This document shows, piece after piece, positions 1 through 6,209 of a stretch of 9,938 nucleotides of DNA (positions within the stretch are counted from its first letter, which is position 1; the number at the start of each line of letters is the position of its first letter). The position numbers and the translations under genes are program-made. The notes beneath the pieces are model-generated. The model searched no databases, was not told the origin of the DNA, and saw nothing but the letters and a program-made list of their open reading frames with translations. The stretch covers positions 1 through 9,938 of the forward strand of contig NVRG01000029.1 of the NCBI GenBank assembly GCA_002400805.1, read 5' to 3'. Source of the DNA: Gammaproteobacteria bacterium (lineage in GTDB: Bacteria; Pseudomonadota; Gammaproteobacteria; Nitrosococcales; Methylophagaceae).

Positions 1-345
1 GAAGCGTGGTTTTTTATTGTTTTTATGTGTGTATTTTTACTTATACCGGCACTGGTTGACACACGAATGTTTAGATCAATATATCGAGTTATAGCTACAA
101 TCGGAAATACAAATAAACTATCTTTCAATTTTAGGGGGGGCCATCTCTAGAGGCGTAGTAAAGGGAGTGCAAATCCGCTGTATGCAGGTAACGGGCTAAC
201 TAAGCCACTTGATAGCCCAAAAACAAATTCCAAACAGGGCGTATTGGAAGTATTCTCATTTCAAAGAACACCATCACCAACGGGTGAATTGATCAAAGCA
301 GGAAAATTGGCCGTGATACCACTGAGCCCATTACCGAAAATATGA
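1..345 (+). pseudogene. 3' part of an unknown membrane-protein gene, interrupted by an in-frame TAG
   Basis: The frame starting at base 1 is open from the window edge. It reads a hydrophobic stretch (FFIVFMCVFLLIPALV) followed by a basic segment (RMFRSIYRVIA) and meets TAG at 148-150, just after a run of seven G at 134-140. The same frame then stays open for 64 more codons, without a good start codon, to TGA at 343-345. That TGA overlaps the ATG of the next ORF as ATGA. Two readings fit: a 49-residue C-terminus ending at 150 followed by noncoding DNA, or one longer gene broken by a nonsense mutation or a frameshift at the G run. The ATGA junction favours the second. The family is not recognised. 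The 5' end lies outside the window. Confidence 0.4.
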
Positions 346-854
346 TGGATAATAGAATGGATAATAGAATGGATAATAGAATGGATAAAATGGAATTAAT
401 TGGCCTTAATACCTGTGACATACTGATTGAGTTAAAACCCCCTAAATTAGATATGCTGGGCATATCCATAAAGAATGAACTCATCATATTTAGAGAAGAG
501 TCTTACAGTCGCGTCAAGAACAAATATCTAAAAGATCAACTAGAAGCCCCTGCCAGCGCGTTAGTCTGGGCAGTAGACACCATAGAAAATGGATTTGGAA
601 AAAAACCAAATGAAGGCGGCTTACCCCGCAATGTATTACATGCTGAAACTACTATTGAAAGTGAAAAATTATACCTACGTCGAACAATGAATTGCGGTGC
701 ACCGAATCAGCAAGGTTATACACTTAAAAACTTTAGTAGGTTTTCATACATCGATAGCGATGATTATCAAGAAATACAGTTACCCGACTACTTATTATTT
801 GATGAGGGGTTACTAGATAAGTTAAAACATCTGGCGACCACGTCAAAACCTTAA
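342..854 (+). CDS. Hypothetical protein with N-terminal MDNR repeat
   Basis: 170-residue ORF of unrecognised family. The start is uncertain because a 12-bp tandem repeat gives in-frame ATG codons at 342, 345, 357, 369, 381 and 390. The repeat encodes MDNR three times before the ordinary sequence MELIGLNTCD. No signal peptide or membrane helix is seen; the product looks soluble and mixed alpha/beta. Its first codon overlaps the stop of the upstream frame (ATGA), the usual arrangement for translational coupling, but the frame is also open upstream back to a stop at 285-287. It may therefore be a frameshifted continuation of the gene to its left. After its TAA (852-854) the same frame remains open to 1056. 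No attC site follows it, so it is not clearly a cassette gene. Confidence 0.5.
   Translation: MMDNRMDNRMDNRMDKMELIGLNTCDILIELKPPKLDMLGISIKNELIIFREESYSRVKNKYLKDQLEAPASALVWAVDTIENGFGKKPNEGGLPRNVLHAETTIESEKLYLRRTMNCGAPNQQGYTLKNFSRFSYIDSDDYQEIQLPDYLLFDEGLLDKLKHLATTSKP
345..388 (+). repeat. 12-bp tandem repeat, about 3.7 copies
   Basis: The unit ATGGATAATAGA occurs at 345-356, 357-368 and 369-380, followed by a partial copy (ATGGATAA) at 381-388. The unit length is a multiple of three, so copy-number change keeps the frame and only adds or removes MDNR units and possible start codons at the N-terminus of the 342-854 ORF. Confidence 0.9.
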
Positions 855-1058
855 TCTACACAACCGCCCCTAAGCAAGCTGCCGCCATCTAATCCAAGTA
901 TAAATTGGTCGAATATCATACGTAGTTTTGGTGATGCGACGACATATTTTAGAGCATTGAAGACACGAACATATAACCCGTTGATTTTTAATCTAATTCT
1001 CATCATTTCTGGTGATCGAAAATCTGTGGATATATCGCAGCATAAATATTCCCCCTAA
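855..1058 (+). pseudogene. Possible continuation of the 342-854 frame after its stop
   Basis: Directly after the TAA at 852-854 the same frame is open for 67 codons to TAA at 1056-1058. It includes a plausible hydrophobic segment (NPLIFNLILIISG) and has no start codon near its beginning. In such A+T-rich DNA a chance open frame of this length in exactly the right phase is possible but not common. It may be the C-terminal part of the upstream gene cut off by a nonsense mutation. The family is not recognised. From 1059 to 1209 I see no ORF, only a 15-bp palindrome at 1113-1127. Confidence 0.3.
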
Positions 1059-1194
1059 CCTCAAAAGAGTAAGGTATCGCTATCTCGTTGATTTTGTGGA
1101 CAAAAAGAGTGATAGTAGGGCCTACTAAATGTGGTAATGTCGCAGGTGAAAATGCCAACGCCACGCTATATTAAGCTGTTAAAAATATCCAGAA

Positions 1195-1202
1195 GTATGA
1201 GG
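1195..1202 (+). promoter_or_regulatory. Ribosome binding site for the DUF4304-like gene
   Basis: A GTATGAGG stretch ends seven bases before the ATG at 1210 and supports that start over the in-frame ATG at 1219. It is one of the few plausible Shine-Dalgarno sequences in front of a cassette gene in this window. Confidence 0.45.
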
Positions 1203-1209
1203 CCCAAAC

Positions 1210-2250
1210 ATGTCAAAAATGAGAGAATTGTTTCGTTGTGCTAAAGATGAATTCATACCTTCTCTTAAAAGTGACGGTTTTGTTCGATATGGCAGAAAAA
1301 ATATATTTATACGTAGGCATGACGACTACTATCAGTTGATTTCTTTTCTTAGTTCTCGATGGGGAGACAAATTCTATGTCACAGTAGATATTTGGATTCC
1401 CGAACTATGCAAAGAAGAAGTAATATCGAAAGTGATATTCGACAAAACTATTTGTTCTTTTAATATCGGAGGAAATTTATCCGGTTGTAGCGTTAGAGGC
1501 GGCGGTACTTATCAGTACAAAGACGAAGAAACTGAAACAAGAGCACTTTTGAAAGACATACTAGGTGGGATTAGAGTCTATGCTTTCCCCTGGTTTGCTT
1601 TAATGTCAGATAGAAAATACCCTGTCGCTACATTTTTATCAAAAAACTACAATAAAAGTCATATGGACTTGGTTTCCAATGAAAGGAATCTAGAAGGAAT
1701 TCAATACTTGATTCCGAATAGCATAAATATAATTGAACTTCCAAAGGTACAGCCGCTAGTGAATTGTAGAAGTACTAATCTGCTAGAAGGTGATCGCCAG
1801 CTTATTGAAGAGAAATTGATTCATTTCATTGAATTTGTTAAATCCAGAGGGTTTGAGTATATCTCCGAACCTCAATTTTATTTGGTGAGGAAAGTTGAGG
1901 AGGTATATCACTTCGTTGAATTCGAGTTTGAGAATGACGGGTTGTTTATAGAAGTAGCTTTGTCAATTTTTGTTGGTGGGGAACCGAATAGTTACCCTGC
2001 TCACGATAAGAACATGAAACTATGTGATATTGATAAAGAATGGCCTGTGACCATATTTACACCATTACGGTATTATCTAACAGATGGAAGAAAAGTACGT
2101 ACCTTTCCAGTGTATTCATTTGAAACAATAGAAAAAACCAATTCTGCATTAGAGAATGCTTTTACGAGCATATATGATGCGAATATCGCAGGAATCGATA
2201 ATAAAAGTGAATTTAGAAAGTTGGTTCGAGAAAAGCGGAATGCTGGCTGA
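1210..2250 (+). CDS. DUF4304-like protein with two related modules
   Basis: 346-residue soluble protein with no signal peptide or membrane helix. Residues about 4-135 resemble the DUF4304 family, whose molecular role is unknown. They show a helix (RELFRCAKDEFIPSLKSDGF), then an aromatic/basic strand (RKNIFIRRHDDYYQLISF), then a strand pair with VTVDIWIPEL, and end in YAFPWF. Residues about 198-258 repeat the same order: a helix (LIEEKLIHFIEFVKSRGF), then FYLVRKVEEVYHFVEF, then LFIEVALSIFVGGE. This suggests an internal duplication of the fold. The next element is a decayed attC and then an intact one, so this is the leftmost gene that clearly belongs to the cassette array. No attC is recognisable to its left. 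The family call is from remembered motifs and is moderate. Confidence 0.6.
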   Translation: MSKMRELFRCAKDEFIPSLKSDGFVRYGRKNIFIRRHDDYYQLISFLSSRWGDKFYVTVDIWIPELCKEEVISKVIFDKTICSFNIGGNLSGCSVRGGGTYQYKDEETETRALLKDILGGIRVYAFPWFALMSDRKYPVATFLSKNYNKSHMDLVSNERNLEGIQYLIPNSINIIELPKVQPLVNCRSTNLLEGDRQLIEEKLIHFIEFVKSRGFEYISEPQFYLVRKVEEVYHFVEFEFENDGLFIEVALSIFVGGEPNSYPAHDKNMKLCDIDKEWPVTIFTPLRYYLTDGRKVRTFPVYSFETIEKTNSALENAFTSIYDANIAGIDNKSEFRKLVREKRNAG

Positions 2251-2272
2251 TTTATGGCTAGGGATTAGGAGC

Positions 2273-2340
2273 CTTTAACGAACAGATCAAGTGGAATGGT
2301 AAATAAGGAAAATGGCTTGTTCTGTTCAGGCAGAGTAATA
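2273..2340 (+). other. Decayed short attC site
   Basis: Just after the DUF4304-like gene is an R'' box (CTTTAACG at 2273-2280), followed by an inverted pair: GAACAGATCAAG (2280-2291) against CTTGTTCTGTTC (2316-2327), with one mismatch and a 24-base loop. The expected R' box is corrupted (AGGCAGAGTAATA instead of a GGCGTTATA-type end). A complete attC starts only about 50 bp further on. This looks like a shorter attC of another type that has lost its R' core. Confidence 0.5.
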
Positions 2341-2392
2341 TACAAGCAATAAGGTGAGAGGGACATCGCACAACTAGCATTACGCACTGCCC

Positions 2393-2511
2393 CTTTAACC
2401 AGGCAATCAACCCGAATTAAAAAACTGCGGCGCCTTTATGCTGTTACGCTATCGCTTCACTTTAGCATAAAGTCACCCCAATTTTTTAATCGGGTTATCA
2501 CGGCGTTACAT
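2393..2511 (+). other. attC site 1
   Basis: Complete 119-bp recombination site. The R'' box is CTTTAAC at 2393-2399 and the R' box is GTTACAT at 2505-2511. The arm AACCCGAATTAAAAAA pairs with the run ending in CGGGTT at the right, leaving one extra A unpaired. The inner arm CTTTATGCT pairs with AGCATAAAG. It closes the cassette of the DUF4304-like gene (or an ORF-less remnant). Its sequence is almost the same as the sites at 3278 and 9364. Confidence 0.92.
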
Positions 2512-3207
2512 TTGGTCGAGGATTTTAAGATAAAAATATTACAGCAAATAACTATTGATGTTGCAAGGATGTTGTTTTTTAGGACCTTCAAGCCTCGTAG
2601 TGAATGGATAAACTATTATTTGGCATTCGGCCTATTCTTTACCTGGGCTGCTGGAGTTGGAAGATATTGGGATAATCCGAGGGCCGACTTGTGGCAGTAT
2701 CTTGGGTTGGGATCAGTGGGTTATATTTTTGTACTTGCGTTTCTTATTTGGATTATAAATATCCCTCTAAAACCGCACAACTGGAATTATAAAAACGTTC
2801 TAGTTTTTATTAGCCTGACGTCACCTCCAGCACTCTTATATGCAATACCTGTTGAGCGATTTCTTGATCTTGAGTTGGCACAAAAAGCAAATGTATGGTT
2901 TTTAGCAATAGTTGCTTCGTGGCGAGTTGGCCTGCTGGGTGTATTCTTAAACCGATCAGCAAGATTGAGTGGGATTGCAATTATTGTTGGTACGTTGTTG
3001 CCCCTGGTTTTGATAGTTTCTGGTCTCACAGCACTAAATTTGGAACATGTAGTTTTCAAAATCATGGCTGGCTTGGAAGACCACGAGAAATCTGTAAACG
3101 ACATGGCGTATTTCGCATTAATGCTGATAACATATTTTTCAATATTCGCATCGCCCATTCTATTAATTATATATGGTGCGCTGGCATATAAAGCATGGAA
3201 AAAGTAG
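2512..3207 (+). CDS. Six-helix inner-membrane protein, Yip1-like
   Basis: 231-residue integral membrane protein. Hydrophobic segments lie near residues 33-49, 65-84, 94-112, 126-145, 151-175 and 198-226. It has the motif SPPALLYAIPVER (104-116) and a conserved-looking GRYWDNPRADLWQYLGLGS stretch (50-68). I know closely similar hypothetical proteins from gammaproteobacteria and place it loosely with Yip1-like membrane proteins; the function is unknown. The start taken is TTG at 2512, which falls directly at the attC border, because residues 1-28 look like the normal N-terminus of such proteins. The in-frame ATG at 2569 is the alternative. No Shine-Dalgarno sequence is visible for either. It is alone in its cassette. 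Confidence 0.75.
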   Translation: MVEDFKIKILQQITIDVARMLFFRTFKPRSEWINYYLAFGLFFTWAAGVGRYWDNPRADLWQYLGLGSVGYIFVLAFLIWIINIPLKPHNWNYKNVLVFISLTSPPALLYAIPVERFLDLELAQKANVWFLAIVASWRVGLLGVFLNRSARLSGIAIIVGTLLPLVLIVSGLTALNLEHVVFKIMAGLEDHEKSVNDMAYFALMLITYFSIFASPILLIIYGALAYKAWKK

Positions 3208-3277
3208 CCGGAAGTAAGAGCATTATGCTAGATTGTGATATACAAAAATTGGTAGCTTCGGGGGCAAAGCACTGCCC

Positions 3278-3396
3278 CTGTAACGAGGCAATCAACCCGA
3301 ATTAAAAAACAGTGGCGCCTTTATGCTGTTACGCTACCGCTCCACTGTAGCATAAAGTCACCTCAGTTTTTTAATCGGGTTATCACGGCGTTAAAA
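3278..3396 (+). other. attC site 2
   Basis: Complete 119-bp site. The R'' box is CTGTAAC (3278-3284), one base off the CTTTAAC seen elsewhere, and R' is GTTAAAA (3390-3396). The arms are the same as in attC site 1, including the single unpaired A in the left arm. A GGGGCA...TGCCCC inverted repeat (about 3261-3278) runs up to the R'' box. This site closes the cassette of the six-helix membrane protein. Confidence 0.92.
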
Positions 3397-3411
3397 ATAA
3401 TTGAGTAGTGG

Positions 3412-3846
3412 ATGAATAAAAAAGAAGTTAATCCAAAAAAAGTGTTTGCCGTTGGAGTTCTCCTAATCCTTGCGGGGATTTACATGGCTTATGATTTTTG
3501 GGTAGTTTATCGTACTGGCGTAGAAGTCACCGGTACTGTTGTTGAGTATGTGCCTAGCAAGAATTTCAATGGTAAAGTCGAACATGTATATATAATCAAC
3601 TCTGATTACGGTTCCTTAACAAAAAGGCTAGACCATGAAAAAGTAAAAATAGGGTCAGAGATCACTTACATTATTAGTGACGGTGGAACGCTATTTGAGG
3701 AATACGACATGGCAAAAACCGATAGCTATTTTACTTTCATTAGGCAAAAAAATTGGTGGGTCTTTATAGTGCTGTTTGTTAGTTTAGGTGGCCTGTGGGC
3801 GTGGTGCTATAATCCATTCTCCAAACCCAAAGAGGAATTGTCGTGA
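3412..3846 (+). CDS. DUF3592-like two-helix membrane protein
   Basis: 144 residues. A short basic N-terminus leads into one membrane helix (about 11-30). A beta-rich soluble domain (about 34-105) follows and opens with GVEVTGTVVEYV (36-47) and has an IGSEITYII strand (80-88). A second helix (about 114-132) and a charged tail complete it. This order, helix, small beta domain starting with G-x-x-x-x-G-x-V, then helix, is that of DUF3592 proteins, whose function is not known. The ATG at 3412 is 15 bases after the attC border; the upstream GAGTAGTGG is only a weak ribosome binding site. Single gene in its cassette. The assignment is by layout and motif, not by a search. Confidence 0.7.
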   Translation: MNKKEVNPKKVFAVGVLLILAGIYMAYDFWVVYRTGVEVTGTVVEYVPSKNFNGKVEHVYIINSDYGSLTKRLDHEKVKIGSEITYIISDGGTLFEEYDMAKTDSYFTFIRQKNWWVFIVLFVSLGGLWAWCYNPFSKPKEELS

Positions 3847-3911
3847 AATATGAGTTTTTCGAAATAAACTAAACATGGGGCATTACCACGCCCAAATAAT
3901 ACGCATTGCCT

Positions 3912-4022
3912 CTTTAACGAGTAAATCAACCCGAATTGAAAAACTGTGGCATTTTTATGATCGCTGCGCTTATATCATAAAAGCACCCCATTTTTTAAAT
4001 CGGGTTATCATGGGCGTTAAAT
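3912..4022 (+). other. attC site 3
   Basis: Complete 111-bp site, shorter than the others because its central loop region is reduced (ATGATCGCTGCGCTTATATCAT). R'' is CTTTAAC (3912-3918) and R' is GTTAAAT (4016-4022). The left arm is AACCCGAATTGAAAAA and the right arm ends in AAATCGGGTT, again with one extra A on the left. It closes the DUF3592-like cassette. Confidence 0.9.
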
Positions 4023-4051
4023 ATATCTAGTGGAGTTGTTGAAATACAGGC

Positions 4052-4387
4052 ATGTTGAAATCGCTTATAGTAATTATTACATGCTCATGCCTTTTGAATT
4101 ACGCCAATTTGGAGTCTATGTACAAAGGGCCTGGGTATTGGCCATCAATAGGATATTCTTTGAAATACCTGGCTTCTCTTAACAGTCATGGAATACGTGT
4201 TTTGGTTACAGAAGACGATGGAGACTCAAGTCCTAAAGAAGCAGGATGGACTAGGAGATCAAACGAAATTCTATCAGTTATATTTGCAACAGTATTATCT
4301 ATTGGACTCATCAAGATTTTTCATCTGATTTCTTGGTATTGGGAGTATGATAGTTGGAATAACAATATCAGGTACTCATTTATGTAA
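4052..4387 (+). CDS. Small hypothetical protein with two hydrophobic segments
   Basis: 111 residues of unrecognised family. The N-terminus (MLKSLIVIITCSCLLNYA) is a short hydrophobic segment with two cysteines that could be a signal sequence or anchor; it does not fit a clean lipobox. A polar middle (about 20-70) contains the acidic stretch TEDDGDSS. A second hydrophobic segment lies at about 72-94, and the tail is rich in W and Y. The ATG at 4052 is 30 bases after the attC border. An AGG lies too close to it to be a normal ribosome binding site, and a TGGAG at 4031-4035 is rather far. The position between two attC sites is the main evidence that this is a real gene. Confidence 0.6.
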   Translation: MLKSLIVIITCSCLLNYANLESMYKGPGYWPSIGYSLKYLASLNSHGIRVLVTEDDGDSSPKEAGWTRRSNEILSVIFATVLSIGLIKIFHLISWYWEYDSWNNNIRYSFM

Positions 4388-4459
4388 ATTGTATGGTTTG
4401 AGTGTACCGAATAATAACAATCATAGGATTAGCGCAGCATAAAAATTGCAGCACTGATC

Positions 4460-4578
4460 CTTTAACGAGATAATGAACAGGAATGGTAATACTTGTGCGC
4501 CCTTATGCTCATTACGCTTCGCTACATTCTTGCATAAGTTCGCCCAAGTATTACCATCCTGTTATCAGGGCGTTATAT
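4460..4578 (+). other. attC site 4, divergent stem sequence
   Basis: Complete 119-bp site. R'' is CTTTAAC (4460-4466) and R' is GTTATAT (4572-4578). The arms differ entirely from the other sites: AACAGGAATGGTAATACTTG (4476-4495) on the left pairs with CAAGTATTACCATCCTGTT (4545-4563) on the right. Pairing is perfect apart from one extra A on the left, at the same place in the stem as in the other sites. The inner part (TTATGC...GCATAA) matches the rest of the array. It closes the cassette of the 4052-4387 gene. Confidence 0.92.
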
Positions 4579-4598
4579 GGAAATGTCATTCGAGCTAT

Positions 4599-5411
4599 AT
4601 GAATAAGCCAAAAAAATTATACAAATATGAACAGGTATCGGTTCAAAGTTTATTGAACCTTAAAAATCAAGTAATGCACTTTGGCGCGCCTGCTAATTTT
4701 AATGACCCATATGACTGCGCAATTAAGGCAAAAGTGCTTGAGCCCTCTGATGAGGAAGTCGAAAGATTTAGAAACAAGTACTCAAAAATTGATGATATTC
4801 CTTTGGTAACAAGGAAAAATTTAGAAACGTTGCATAAATCTGACTTAAAGCAGTGGATTGTGAAAATTGCTCAAACATCAATAAATAAAATTGCAGAGGA
4901 AAATATTAAAAAAAGGGGTGTTACCTGCTTTTCAGAAGTTAACAACGAACTGCTTATGTGGTCTCACTATGCAAATAAGTATACTGGATTTTGCATGGAG
5001 TTCGATACCAGTTACGAACCTTTTTCAAGGGTAAGAAAAGTTAGCTACCGTAATTCTATGCCTGCCCTTAGCATTACTGATGCTCTTCTAAATGATAATT
5101 ACGATCAGTTTCTAGAACTTTATTGCATTAAATCTGAAGCCTGGGAGTATGAACGAGAATGGCGATGCATACATAATGAGGCTTCAAAAAACTGGCACTA
5201 TGAACCTGAATCGTTAACAGCAGTGTACTTCGGTCCAGAAATAGATAGAGGATCTCTAGAAATAATATGCCTAATATTACAGGGGCAAAACCCGAACGTA
5301 ACTTTTTGGCAGGGAAAGCGAAGTAATGAGAAGTTTTCTGTAGAATTTAAAATATTTGAGTATTTTAGCCACCTAAAAGCAAAAGAATTAGGCGCTATAC
5401 CCAATGAATGA
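4599..5411 (+). CDS. DUF2971 domain protein
   Basis: 270-residue soluble protein that covers the whole DUF2971 family pattern. It opens with LYKYEQVSVQSLLNL near the N-terminus, then HFGAPANFNDPYDC (27-40), GVTCFSE (107-113), LLMWSHYANKYTGFCMEFD (118-136), K178 before WEYEREWRC (182-190) and YFGPEI (210-215). The family has no settled biochemical function; its conserved H, D, E and R residues look like an active or ligand site. The open frame extends upstream to 4473, but those 42 codons lie in the attC site, so ATG 4599 is chosen. Only a weak CGAG precedes it. Single gene in its cassette. Confidence 0.88.
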   Translation: MNKPKKLYKYEQVSVQSLLNLKNQVMHFGAPANFNDPYDCAIKAKVLEPSDEEVERFRNKYSKIDDIPLVTRKNLETLHKSDLKQWIVKIAQTSINKIAEENIKKRGVTCFSEVNNELLMWSHYANKYTGFCMEFDTSYEPFSRVRKVSYRNSMPALSITDALLNDNYDQFLELYCIKSEAWEYEREWRCIHNEASKNWHYEPESLTAVYFGPEIDRGSLEIICLILQGQNPNVTFWQGKRSNEKFSVEFKIFEYFSHLKAKELGAIPNE

Positions 5412-5432
5412 ATATGGGAGCTAGCACTGTTC

Positions 5433-5552
5433 CTATAACGAGCAGGTCAGCCCGAATTAAAAAACTGTGGCGGTTTTATGCCCATTCCGCTACGCTGCAT
5501 TCTTGCATAAAACCGCCCCATTTTTTTAATCGGGTTATCATGGGCGTTATAC
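5433..5552 (+). other. attC site 5
   Basis: Complete 120-bp site. R'' is CTATAAC (5433-5439) and R' is GTTATAC (5546-5552). The left arm is CCCGAATTAAAAAACTGTGG and the right arm ends TTAATCGGGTT, with the extra A. The inner arm GGCGGTTTTATG pairs with CATAAAACCGCC. The sequence up to the loop nearly equals that of the site cut by the right window edge. It closes the DUF2971 cassette. Confidence 0.92.
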
Positions 5553-5555
5553 AAT

Positions 5556-5972
5556 ATGAAGAAATTTAACTTAGCAATATTAATCGTCGCCTTGCTAGCA
5601 GGGTGCACTCTTATAACGGATTACACAGCGAATCATGAGTTTTCTAGTTTTATTGATAATGATGTGCAGCTAAAAGAGCAAGTGTTGGTCTGCAATGAAA
5701 CTCCGCTGAAATCGAAATCTGGTGAAAGTATCGATTACGAATTGGTTTTTAATATAAATCATGTGAGAAAATGCTTTTTTGGTGAAACAGTTTCGGTGCT
5801 ACCGCCAGGAACCGCTTTGAATATTAAAAGGGTTGAGAAACATTCGATATATTCTGTGAAAAATATCGAATATATCTATTTCATAGGTAGTACAGTAACA
5901 CCGAACGGGAAGCCAATAGAGTTCTATTACAATTATGGTGCTGTAGGCTATCATGAAAATCAACCTTGGTAG
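5556..5972 (+). CDS. Hypothetical lipoprotein
   Basis: 138 residues. The N-terminus MKKFNLAILIVALLAGC is a classic lipoprotein signal: two lysines, a hydrophobic core and lipobox LAGC with the lipidated cysteine at 17. Residue 18 is T, not D, so outer-membrane sorting by the Lol system would be expected. The mature part is beta-rich with two further cysteines (about C46 and C71) that could form a disulfide in the periplasm. The family is not recognised. The ATG lies three bases after the attC border with no room for a normal ribosome binding site. Its own attC is missing: only an R' half remains 25 bases after the stop codon. Confidence 0.75.
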   Translation: MKKFNLAILIVALLAGCTLITDYTANHEFSSFIDNDVQLKEQVLVCNETPLKSKSGESIDYELVFNINHVRKCFFGETVSVLPPGTALNIKRVEKHSIYSVKNIEYIYFIGSTVTPNGKPIEFYYNYGAVGYHENQPW

Positions 5973-5996
5973 GTTGCGTAGGCCCGAGCTAGCGGC

Positions 5997-6003
5997 GTTA
6001 AAT
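5997..6003 (+). other. R' half of a lost attC site
   Basis: GCGGCGTTAAAT with the R' box GTTAAAT occurs 25 bases after the lipoprotein stop. No R'' box and no complementary left arm lie at the expected distance upstream; that sequence is the lipoprotein coding end. A deletion seems to have removed most of the site, so the two lipoprotein genes may now move as one cassette. Confidence 0.5.
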
Positions 6004-6007
6004 CAAC

Positions 6008-6014
6008 GGAGGGG
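6008..6014 (+). promoter_or_regulatory. Strong ribosome binding site for the split lipoprotein gene
   Basis: GGAGGGG lies six bases before the TTG at 6021. It decides the start, because the lipoprotein signal begins exactly at that TTG and no ATG is available. Confidence 0.7.
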
Positions 6015-6020
6015 TTAGTA

Positions 6021-6149
6021 TTGATTTACCGATTTATATTACTTCTTGTCTTAACAATCATTGTAGGATGTGGAGGCGGAAATGGCTCAAGTAGCCCAAA
6101 AGAAACAGTGCTCATTTATAAAAGTAAGCAGGCAGTACAGTGTGAGTTT
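6021..6149 (+). pseudogene. 5' part of a lipoprotein gene split by the IS21-family element
   Basis: Encodes the first 43 residues of a lipoprotein. The signal MIYRFILLLVLTIIVGC has lipobox IVGC with cysteine 17, and the mature N-terminus is a low-complexity linker (GGGNGSSSP). The frame continues through the insertion-sequence end to TAA at 6228-6230, adding 26 foreign residues, so a 69-residue chimeric lipoprotein could be made. Joining 6021-6149 to 8550 gives one open frame of 126 residues, (...KQAVQCEF)(EGLSLDDTANVL...). The translation start is TTG with a strong ribosome binding site. Confidence 0.8.
6142..6149 (+). repeat. Target-site duplication, left copy
   Basis: GTGAGTTT, identical to 8542-8549 on the other side of the insertion element. 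The last T may instead be the first base of the element (making a 7-bp duplication), because the tips would then both read TAT on the inward strand. Confidence 0.85.
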
Positions 6150-6154
6150 ATAGA

Positions 6155-6200
6155 GCGTCAACTATCTTGTCCGGTTCCGCGTCAATTAACTTGGCCGGTT
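6155..6200 (+). repeat. Left-end tandem repeats of the IS21-family element
   Basis: Two 22-bp units at 6155-6176 and 6179-6200 both read GCGTCAA-T-A-CTTG-CCGGTT. They match the right-end units in inverted orientation and are the likely IstA binding sites. Confidence 0.85.
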
Positions 6201-6209
6201 GACTGGTTC

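Noticed and set aside
293..487. Minus-strand ORF with ILLS repeats
   Set aside because: It is the reverse reading of the 12-bp tandem repeat and the gene on the + strand; no ribosome binding site or family.
1113..1127. 15-bp palindrome TAGTAGG-G-CCTACTA as a terminator or operator
   Set aside because: Loop of one base and no T run, so not an intrinsic terminator; no nearby regulator to support an operator.
1178..1184. GTTAAAA as the R' box of an attC before the DUF4304-like gene
   Set aside because: No complementary arm upstream pairs with its flank. CCCTAAC at 1053-1059 is at a suitable distance but its neighbouring bases do not pair.
2787..3191. ORFs on both strands inside the six-helix membrane protein gene
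   Set aside because: They overlap a clear membrane-protein frame and show no family pattern of their own.
4473..4598. Upstream extension of the DUF2971 frame giving a 312-residue protein
   Set aside because: These 42 codons lie in the attC site; the family pattern starts just after ATG 4599.
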